Of a DNA stretch of 64,000 nt, positions 25,425 through 31,811 are shown piece by piece; the stretch's first letter is position 1, and each line of letters opens with the position of its first letter. A program made the translations under genes and the position numbers. The stretch comes from an uncultured Clostridia bacterium (lineage in GTDB: Bacteria; Bacillota; Clostridia; Oscillospirales; Oscillospiraceae): assembly GCA_946186375.1 (NCBI GenBank), contig CAMHMZ010000005.1:22634-86633 (forward strand). Reading direction: 5' to 3'. The notes below the pieces were generated by a model, which worked only from the letters and a program-made list of their open reading frames with translations, was not told the DNA's origin and did not search any database.

Positions 25425-26627
25425 ATGGACTTTGACCAGAAGCTCGCCTTTTTCCGGGAGCTGATCTGCTGCGGACATGAGCTGTACCTCAGCGTTTTTG
25501 ACCCGGCGCTGCGTGTCGTCAGCAGCAACTGTCCCTTCGCCGATCATATCCCGGCGCTGCTTTCCCTTGCAGGGGACGCGGATCGCTTCGACTTCCTGTC
25601 CGGTTTCACATCTCCGGCCATGCTCAGCGGGAAGGCCGAGCTCCTCTGGATCCTGGATCGCGGCATAGACGGCGAGGAGCCCCGGTGCTTCTATCTGCTC
25701 GGTCCGGTCTTTATCGAGGATGTGGCTGCCCAACGTCTGGAAACTGCTGTCACGGCGCTCGGGATCACAGGCGGTGAAAAGCGGGAGCTGGTCCAGCAGC
25801 TCGCCGCTGCGCCCATGCTGCCGATCAATCATTTTCTGGACTACGGGCTGATGCTGCATTACAGCCTGACAGGCGAACACCTGGACGCGGGCACTTTCCG
25901 CTTTGTCGACCGGGAAGAGGCCGCTTCCCCGCCGCAGGAGGCAGACCGGCAGCGTTCCTCTCACGGCACCTGGGCCATGGAGCAGGAGCTGCTGCGCCTG
26001 ATCGAGGAGGGCAATCCGGACTACCGAAAGCGCGCCGCCAGGCTCGTAGGCCGCGGGAAGATGATGCCCCTCGGCGGCGGAAGCACTTTGCGGCACATCA
26101 AGAATTCGGTCATCATTTTCACGGCGCTCTGCACGCGATCGGCGATCCGCGGCGGGATGTCACCGGAGGCCGCCTATACGCTCAGCGACCGGTATATCAA
26201 CCGCGTAGAGAGCGCCGGCAGCTTTGAAGAGGTCGCCAATCTCAACCGCCTCATGCAGGACGACTTCGTGCAGCGCGTCCGCGACAGCCGCGTCTCCGGC
26301 GACTCCCCGATGATCCAGCGGCTTCGCCAGTATCTGGACACCCATCCGGAGCAGACGCCGGTCGTACCGGAGCTTGCCGCCGAGCTGGGCTACTCCCCCT
26401 CCCATCTCGCGCGGGAATTCAAGAAGCAGACCGGGCAGACCATCCAGCAGTATCTCCGCTCCCGACGCATCGAGCTTGCCCGGCTCGCCCTGCGCAGCAG
26501 CGGGGAGTCGGTGCAGAGCATCTGCCACCGACTCGGCTTCAGCTCCCAGAGCTATTTTGCGGCCGAGTTTCGAAAAGCTGTCGGCCTGACGCCCACCGCG
26601 TATCGACAGAGGAACGGCCTTGTCTGA
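25425..26627 (+). CDS. AraC/XylS-family transcriptional regulator
   Basis: A 400-residue regulator. Residues ~1-280 are a sensory region with no recognised sugar-binding fold (PocR-like or GAF-like is possible, from F-x-x-x-L-x-Y-x-x-L). The C-terminal ~100 residues hold the double helix-turn-helix: L-A-A-E-L-G-Y-S-P-S-H-L-A-R-E-F-K near 325, then S-I-C-H-R-L-G-F-S-S-Q-S-Y-F and F-R-K-A-V-G-L-T-P near 385. Divergent from the transporter operon it should activate. The ATG at 25425 has AGGGAG upstream; a longer frame from 25365 covers the operator and is less likely. Confidence 0.9.
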   Translation: MDFDQKLAFFRELICCGHELYLSVFDPALRVVSSNCPFADHIPALLSLAGDADRFDFLSGFTSPAMLSGKAELLWILDRGIDGEEPRCFYLLGPVFIEDVAAQRLETAVTALGITGGEKRELVQQLAAAPMLPINHFLDYGLMLHYSLTGEHLDAGTFRFVDREEAASPPQEADRQRSSHGTWAMEQELLRLIEEGNPDYRKRAARLVGRGKMMPLGGGSTLRHIKNSVIIFTALCTRSAIRGGMSPEAAYTLSDRYINRVESAGSFEEVANLNRLMQDDFVQRVRDSRVSGDSPMIQRLRQYLDTHPEQTPVVPELAAELGYSPSHLAREFKKQTGQTIQQYLRSRRIELARLALRSSGESVQSICHRLGFSSQSYFAAEFRKAVGLTPTAYRQRNGLV

Positions 26628-26734
26628 ACCCGGCCGCGCATATCTCTCCCTCTGCCGCTCATATAGATGGAGCGAGAGAGACGCGGCGGAGCTGCCCTTC
26701 CCGGGAGGCGCCGCGCGGTATGGGAGTGGTGTGT

Positions 26735-26989
26735 GTGCGTACCAACATCGAAGAGCGTGCCAGGGACCTGGCCGTCTACATTCTGGAGAACCGGGCCACC
26801 GTCCGCGCGGCCGCGGCGAAGTTCGGCGTCAGCAAGAGCACCGTACACAAGGATCTCACCGAGCGTCTGCCGGGACTCGACCGGGCGCTCTACCGGCAGG
26901 TGCGGATGCTGCTGGATCTGAACAAGGCCGAGCGGCACATCCGCGGCGGTCTCGCCACCCGGCGCAAATATCGCGGCGCGCTCCCCTGA
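26735..26989 (+). CDS. spoIIID: SpoIIID-family sporulation transcriptional regulator
   Basis: An 84-residue DNA-binding protein. V-R-A-A-A-A-K-F-G-V-S-K-S-T-V-H-K-D-L-T-E-R-L is the near-invariant SpoIIID helix-turn-helix (residues ~21-43), which acts in the mother cell with sigma-E/sigma-K. A C-terminal basic helix (R-H-I-R-G-G-L-A-T-R-R-K-Y) matches the family. The GTG at 26735 aligns with the B. subtilis start and has GGGAG eight bases upstream; the ATG at 26720 is an alternative. Followed by a strong terminator. Confidence 0.9.
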   Translation: MRTNIEERARDLAVYILENRATVRAAAAKFGVSKSTVHKDLTERLPGLDRALYRQVRMLLDLNKAERHIRGGLATRRKYRGALP

Positions 26990-27033
26990 AAAAAAGCAGT
27001 TGAAAAAACGGAGTTTTTTTCAACTGCTTTTTT
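26990..27033 (+). terminator. rho-independent terminator after spoIIID
   Basis: AAAAAAGCAGTTGAAAAAA pairs with TTTTTTTCAACTGCTTTTTT. It directly follows the stop codon and works on both strands. Confidence 0.85.
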
Positions 27034-27046
27034 AGTTTTAAGTTTT

Positions 27047-27211
27047 TAGGGTAACGATGATGAAATCGGCAAGAGCGGATCCAGAGAAAATTTGTGTTCT
27101 GATGATGGCACTTTTTTGCAGGAATACTTTGTGTATTTCAAGAAAAAGTGACGAAATCAGGGCGCAAATTTTCCGGGAGGCGCCGCAGGCGATTTGATCA
27201 GCGTTACCTTA
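27047..27211. mobile_element. 165-bp MITE-like element, copy 1
   Basis: Ends are an imperfect ~22-bp inverted repeat: TAGGGTAACGATGATGAAAT at the left and, read on the other strand, TAAGGTAACGCTGATCAAAT at the right. The interior also folds on itself (GAAAATTTGTGTTCTGAT with the reverse complement of ATCAGGGCGCAAATTTTC; CACTTTTTT with AAAAAGTG). No reading frame of note. A second copy, about 96% identical, lies at 38314-38477. Both sit just after a terminator. Confidence 0.8.
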
Positions 27212-27254
27212 GTTTGTAGTTTTTAGAGAAATTCCTGGTTTGAAAAGTGCGGCA

Positions 27255-28712
27255 TCAGAGGAAGCGGTCGTAGTAGTCCTCGAGCGTATCGAGCACGCGG
27301 CGGCTGTTTTCCAGCAGCTCGTCACGGCTGTCCTTGAGGCTGCTCAGAAGCTCCTCCCGACCGTCCTTCAAGCCGCGCAGCAGCTCGTTCCGGCCGCTCT
27401 GCAGGCCTTCGCGCACCCGGCGCCGCTCGGCCTCCAGCTCGCGCCGGACGGCCTGCTGCCGCTCATGGGCGCGGTTATAGCTGTCCATGGCCTGGGCCGT
27501 AGCGCGGAGCATGTCGTCCGAGAAGCGGTCGTGCTCGGGATAGCCGCCGCTGCGGTAGCGCTCGAGCACGCGCCCATAGCCCTCGCAGGCGTTTGCCACG
27601 GCCTCCTCCCAGGAGATATAGAGCTCACGCTGCGCGTGCTCCCCCACATTGCGCATGGTCTGCCTCTGCCCGCAGAGCTCCCGCAGCATGGCCGCCATCG
27701 ACGCGGCGTTCTCCTCGATCAAAAAGCCGTTGACGCCGTCGGTGACGTCCTCGGCCGCACAGCTGCCGCGCACCAGGACGCTTGGAAGTGCGCAGGCGGC
27801 CGCCTCGCGCACGACGAGGCCGTTGGTGTCGAAGGTGGAGGGGAAGAGGAAGAGATCGGCCCGGCAGTACCAGGCGCGGATGAGCTCGCGGTCATGGATG
27901 GGCGGGACGAAAAAGACGCGGTCGGAAAGGCCGAGCTTTTCGCTCGTTTCAACGATCTCGTCCCTGTCTCCGCCGCCGCCGACGAAAACCATGCGGAAGT
28001 CCTGTCCGCCCTCACGCAGGGCCTTGAGCGCATCGAGGATGATCCGGATGCCCTTGTACCACATCATGCGCCCGACAAAGAGGAACACCGGCACGTCCGC
28101 GGGCAGGTCATAGCCTCCGGTCGTCTGCCCGACGAGCGCCTCGTCCACGCGGCCGCGTGGAAAGTCCACGCCGTTGGGCATGACGGACCAGTCCCCCCGA
28201 TAGCCGAGCTTTTCGAGGTTCTCCCCTGCCCCGCGGCTCACGGTCCACACCTCGTCGCAGGCGGCGATGTTCGCCACCAGCAGCCGCGCGGCCTCCTCCT
28301 GCAGGAGTTTGCTCCGCACGACGTTGGCGATATCGATGTCGAACTTCGTGTGATAGGTGAACACGAGCGGCACGCGGATCTGCTCGCGCAGCGCGCGGGA
28401 GAGCAGCGTGGAGGTGATGGGGCAGTGGCTGTGGATGAGGTCGAAGTCCTGCTCCTTGAGCTTTTGCATGAGCTCCGGAGAGAAGGGCATGCCCGCCCGG
28501 TAGCCGACGAGCTTCGTCATATCGAGGCTCGGATAGCGGTAGACCGGGAAAGCGTAGACGCTGTCGTCGGCCTCCGGGTAGTAGGGCGTGACGACGGCGG
28601 CCCGGCCGTGCTCGCGCGTGATGATCTGCGCGTAATTCGTGACGGCGTTGGCCACGCCGTCGATAGCAGGCGGGAAGGAATCGTTGATGAGACAGACGTT
28701 CAGCTTGTCCAT
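27255..28712 (-). CDS. GT4-family glycosyltransferase with a hendecad-repeat tail
   Basis: A 485-residue glycosyltransferase (GT-B fold). N-terminal domain: I-N-D-S-F-P-P-A-I-D-G-V-A-N-A-V near 8-23, as in diacylglycerol glucosyltransferases/mannosyltransferases. C-terminal nucleotide-sugar domain: F-V-G-R-M-M-W-Y-K-G near 215 and E-A-A-A-C-A-L-P near 305. Residues ~395-485 are a charged helix with three 11-residue repeats (L-Q-S-G-R-N-E-L-L-R-G and two relatives), probably an amphipathic membrane-binding or coiled-coil tail. Likely makes a glycolipid or lipoteichoic-acid anchor. The start at 28712 fits the fold. Confidence 0.88.
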   Translation of the reverse strand: MDKLNVCLINDSFPPAIDGVANAVTNYAQIITREHGRAAVVTPYYPEADDSVYAFPVYRYPSLDMTKLVGYRAGMPFSPELMQKLKEQDFDLIHSHCPITSTLLSRALREQIRVPLVFTYHTKFDIDIANVVRSKLLQEEAARLLVANIAACDEVWTVSRGAGENLEKLGYRGDWSVMPNGVDFPRGRVDEALVGQTTGGYDLPADVPVFLFVGRMMWYKGIRIILDALKALREGGQDFRMVFVGGGGDRDEIVETSEKLGLSDRVFFVPPIHDRELIRAWYCRADLFLFPSTFDTNGLVVREAAACALPSVLVRGSCAAEDVTDGVNGFLIEENAASMAAMLRELCGQRQTMRNVGEHAQRELYISWEEAVANACEGYGRVLERYRSGGYPEHDRFSDDMLRATAQAMDSYNRAHERQQAVRRELEAERRRVREGLQSGRNELLRGLKDGREELLSSLKDSRDELLENSRRVLDTLEDYYDRFL

Positions 28713-28761
28713 GGAACACCTCGTGCTTTTCATTAAACAAAGAATTTACTATGCAGTAGTC

Positions 28762-28770
28762 ATTATACCA
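28762..28770 (-). promoter_or_regulatory. extended -10 promoter of the GT4 gene
   Basis: Minus-strand TGGTATAAT, ~50 bases before the start codon; no good -35. Confidence 0.45.
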
Positions 28771-28854
28771 AGCCCGCGGAAAAAAGCAAGGGAAAGCGGC
28801 GCAGCGAGAGTGCACAGCGAGAGCGCCCCGGGTAATTTTCTCCATGGTCGGGCG

Positions 28855-28882
28855 TTGACACTTCGCCGCGGCGTGCTATAAT
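28855..28882 (+). promoter_or_regulatory. promoter of the aquaporin gene
   Basis: TTGACA, a 16-base spacer and TATAAT, 91 bases before the ATG. Confidence 0.72.
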
Positions 28883-28972
28883 AGAGCCGCCCGGCAGAGC
28901 GCGGTCATCGTGCGGCGCCGGGAGGGAGAAATGTTTCCGCAGAGGAAGCAAAGGATCGAAAGGAGTATCCAA

Positions 28973-29659
28973 ATGAAAAAGTACTTTTCCGAGCTGATCG
29001 GCACCTGCGTGCTGGTCTTTATGGGCTGCGGCACGGCCATGCTGGTCGGCTGCGACGCCGTCTCCGGCGGCGGCTACATCCTCACGGCGCTGGCCTTCGG
29101 CCTGTCCGTGGTCGCCATGGCCTACTGTGTGGGCAACATCTCCGGCGGTCACTTCAATGCGGCTGTCACCCTCGCCATGCTGATGCGCAAGAAGATCTCC
29201 GGCAAGGACGCCGTGATGTACTGGATCTTCCAGATCATCGGCGCCTTCATCGCCTCGGGTCTGCTGGCCTTCATCTTCAAGGCCGGACAGGTCACCGACA
29301 TGACCGGCGGCTTCGGCAGCAACGGTCTGGGCGGCGTCAACGGCAGCGCCGCGGCCGGTCTCGTCGTTGAGATCGTGCTGACCTTCATCTTCCTCATGAC
29401 CATCCAGGGCGTCACCTCCGAGCAGTTCAAGCACGGCTCCTTCGGCGGCCTCATCATCGGCCTGACGCTGACCTTCGTGCACATCCTCGGCATCGGCCTG
29501 ACCGGCACGAGCGTCAACCCCAGCCGCTCCATCGCCCCCGCCGTCGTGGCCGCCATCGCCGGCAACGGTGCACCGCTCGGCTCCCTGTGGGTCTTCATCG
29601 TCGGCCCGCTGGTGGGCGCGGCCCTCGCAGCCCTCGTCTACCCCGCCCTCGAAAAGTGA
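28973..29659 (+). CDS. aquaporin (MIP family, AqpZ-like)
   Basis: A 228-residue, six-helix water/solute channel. The two half-helix motifs are G-H-F-N-A-A-V-T near 59 (N-A-A in place of the usual N-P-A) and T-S-V-N-P-S-R-S near 176 (N-P-S). The Arg of the selectivity filter follows the second motif, as in water-selective members. The start is the ATG with aaaggagtatccaa upstream. Confidence 0.92.
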   Translation: MKKYFSELIGTCVLVFMGCGTAMLVGCDAVSGGGYILTALAFGLSVVAMAYCVGNISGGHFNAAVTLAMLMRKKISGKDAVMYWIFQIIGAFIASGLLAFIFKAGQVTDMTGGFGSNGLGGVNGSAAAGLVVEIVLTFIFLMTIQGVTSEQFKHGSFGGLIIGLTLTFVHILGIGLTGTSVNPSRSIAPAVVAAIAGNGAPLGSLWVFIVGPLVGAALAALVYPALEK

Positions 29660-29920
29660 GTTTTTAGTTTTTAGTGTTTAGTTTTTAGAAGAGAAACGGA
29701 AAACCGGCGCGCTGCCGGAAAGCCTGCCGCAGGGGCCGGCGTGCCCGGTGACAAGAAACTGAGATCATGCAGAAATCCCCGGCGAACACGTGCAATGATG
29801 TGTGTTCGCCGGGGATATTTATTCTCTTTCGTCCACGCCGCGCAGCTGTCGGGGCGCCAGCCCCTATGAGCGAAACGTCGGTCTTCCTGCATTCCGAATT
29901 CCGAACTCCGAATTCCGCAT
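29660..29920. repeat. intergenic repeat cluster with copy 2 of the double-hairpin repeat
   Basis: No gene. A TTTTTAGTTTTTAG-type tract (29660-29688) is followed by a diverged copy of the double-hairpin repeat (about 29728-29867). Its inner stem is ATCCCCGGCGAACAC at 29774-29788 with GTGTTCGCCGGGGAT at 29802-29816. An ATTCCGAATTCCG-type direct repeat follows (29889-29920). Confidence 0.8.
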
Positions 29921-31513
29921 TCAAGTAAAGTCGTCCAGGATGCCGCGCAGGCCCTCGCGCTCATAGACGCCTCGGTACCAGGCCAGCTCCTCGGCGATGA
30001 GTCTGTCGATCACGCGCATGCCCAGCACCTCCACGGGCGCTTTGTCGTCCGTGAGGATCCTCCCGCCGCCGCTGTAGGGCTCAAGGCCCCCCGCCACGCG
30101 GACGGCCAGCGCGTCAAGCTCCGGATCCTCCAGACGCGCTCTCCCCTCCTCCAGCAGCTCCGTGACGTCCCGCTCGGCCGAGGCGAAGAGCTCGCGGTTC
30201 GTGCTGCCGGGCACGTCCACCGTCGCCACCCAGGGGAAAACGGAGGCGATCGTGTCGCAGAGATATTCGTTGATGCTGCCCTCGCCGTCGGAGTGCATGT
30301 TCATGTTCACGACCATCACGCCGCCCTCGGAGAGGTGCTCGCGCGCCATGGTGAAAAACTCCACAGAGCTCATCTGAAAGGGGATCGTAATGTCCTGATA
30401 GGCGTCGACCAGGATGACGTCGTACTTCGTATCGACCGCCTGCAGAAAGGCCCGGCCGTCATACTCCGTGACCTTCACGGCCTCGGGCATGTCGAAATAC
30501 TCCCAGGCCAGGTCCGTGATCCTGCCGTCGATCTCCACGCCCTCGGCGCTGCTGCCCGGGAAATACCGCAGACACTGCCGCGCGTAGGTGCCGGTGCCGT
30601 TGCCGAGCACGAGAACGGAGGGAGCCTCCTTCCCGGCCATGACGGGCGCGGCGAGCGCGTAGTCGTAATAGAGCCCCGTAAGGCCCTCGTCCTTCATTTT
30701 TACCGACTGCACGCCGAAGAGGACGTTCGTGGACAAAATGACCTTGCGCTCATCCTCCTTGACCTGCAGATAGTTGTACACCGACTCTCCCTCGTAGCTG
30801 AGGTCCTCCTCCCAGAAGGCGAAGGCCGTGCTGCGTCCGAAGACGAGGCAGAGGATAAAGAGGAGCAGACACACGATCACGGTGCGCAGTCCCTTTTTCG
30901 CGCTGAGGAAGAAAGCAAGGCCGATGAGCAGCAGGATGCCGGAAAAGATGAGGAAGGTCACCGCCGTGCCCACCGCCGGGATCGTGACGAAGGTCGGCAG
31001 GAAGGTGCCGAGGATGCTGCCCACGGTGTTGCAGGCGCCGAGGCGTCCCACCGTGCGCCCGCTGTCGTCCAGACTGTCGACGGCAGCCTTCACGAGCGAA
31101 GGCGTCACCGTGCCCAGCAGGAAGAGCGGGAAGACAAAGATCAGCATGCAGGAGGCGAAGGCCGCGATCACGAGGAAATTGGTGCTGACCGAGAAGATCA
31201 GCAGCCCCGTGATGCCGAGGATGATGTATTTTCCCAGCACGGGGATCGCGGCGATCCAGACCGCCGCGATCAGGATCCGGCGGTAGAGCCGCGCGGGATC
31301 CGGGTTCTTGTCCGCGGCGCGCCCGCCGTAGAGGTTGCCGAGCGCCATGGCGATCATGATCGTGCCGATAATGATCGTCCAGACGATCTGGGAGGAGCTG
31401 AAATACGGGGCCAGCAGGCGGCTGGCGCCGAGCTCCACCGCCATGACGGAGACGCCCGCAAAAAACTCGGTCACATAGAGGAAGAACTTGCTTTTGAGGA
31501 TCTTGTATTCCAT
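29921..31513 (-). CDS. membrane-fused spermidine synthase-like methyl/aminopropyl-transferase
   Basis: A 530-residue protein: seven or more membrane helices (residues ~15-230, MFS-like) joined to a cytoplasmic Rossmann domain of the spermine/spermidine synthase family (V-L-V-L-G-N-G-T-G-T-Y near 304, E-I-D-G-R near 332, V-D-A-Y-Q-D near 372). The D-A-Y-Q-D loop departs from the D-x-x-D-P of true SpeE, so polyamine synthesis is doubtful. No speD is nearby. It follows a small membrane-protein gene by four bases and ends the rlmB transcript. Confidence 0.85.
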   Translation of the reverse strand: MEYKILKSKFFLYVTEFFAGVSVMAVELGASRLLAPYFSSSQIVWTIIIGTIMIAMALGNLYGGRAADKNPDPARLYRRILIAAVWIAAIPVLGKYIILGITGLLIFSVSTNFLVIAAFASCMLIFVFPLFLLGTVTPSLVKAAVDSLDDSGRTVGRLGACNTVGSILGTFLPTFVTIPAVGTAVTFLIFSGILLLIGLAFFLSAKKGLRTVIVCLLLFILCLVFGRSTAFAFWEEDLSYEGESVYNYLQVKEDERKVILSTNVLFGVQSVKMKDEGLTGLYYDYALAAPVMAGKEAPSVLVLGNGTGTYARQCLRYFPGSSAEGVEIDGRITDLAWEYFDMPEAVKVTEYDGRAFLQAVDTKYDVILVDAYQDITIPFQMSSVEFFTMAREHLSEGGVMVVNMNMHSDGEGSINEYLCDTIASVFPWVATVDVPGSTNRELFASAERDVTELLEEGRARLEDPELDALAVRVAGGLEPYSGGGRILTDDKAPVEVLGMRVIDRLIAEELAWYRGVYEREGLRGILDDFT

Positions 31514-31517
31514 CGGC

Positions 31518-31796
31518 TCATTTCCCTCCGGCCAGCCGAAAGCTGTAGACGATGGTGGTCATCGAAAGGCCCAGCGCCGTCCCGACAAGCACGAAGGTAT
31601 AGGGCAGGGGCAGCAGCTCGCGCAGCAGGAACACGGCCGCGAAGGCGGCCAGATCCAGCGCCGTGCGCAGGACGTTGGCGCCCAGGAGGGCTTTGTCCTT
31701 CTGCTTTTTGAGCGCCCGGCGCATGATGAGCATATTCACAAGCCCCACCGCGGCGCCCCACACGGCGCCTGCGAGCACGGCAAGCACATAAGACAT
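31518..31796 (-). CDS. small membrane protein, possibly AtpI-like
   Basis: A 92-residue protein with about three hydrophobic segments (3-25, 42-62, 66-88) and a basic loop K-K-Q-K-D-K between the first two. Size and topology resemble ATP synthase subunit I, but no atp genes are near and the similarity is only structural. RBS aaggagtaattacc. It lies between the P-type-ATPase-like gene (15 bases) and the spermidine-synthase-like gene (4 bases), so it is in the same transcript. Confidence 0.7.
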   Translation of the reverse strand: MSYVLAVLAGAVWGAAVGLVNMLIMRRALKKQKDKALLGANVLRTALDLAAFAAVFLLRELLPLPYTFVLVGTALGLSMTTIVYSFRLAGGK

Positions 31797-31811
31797 GGTA
31801 ATTACTCCTTT

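Noticed and set aside
29921..31513. True spermidine synthase (speE)
   Set aside because: It is fused to a membrane domain, the active-site loop is altered and no speD is nearby.
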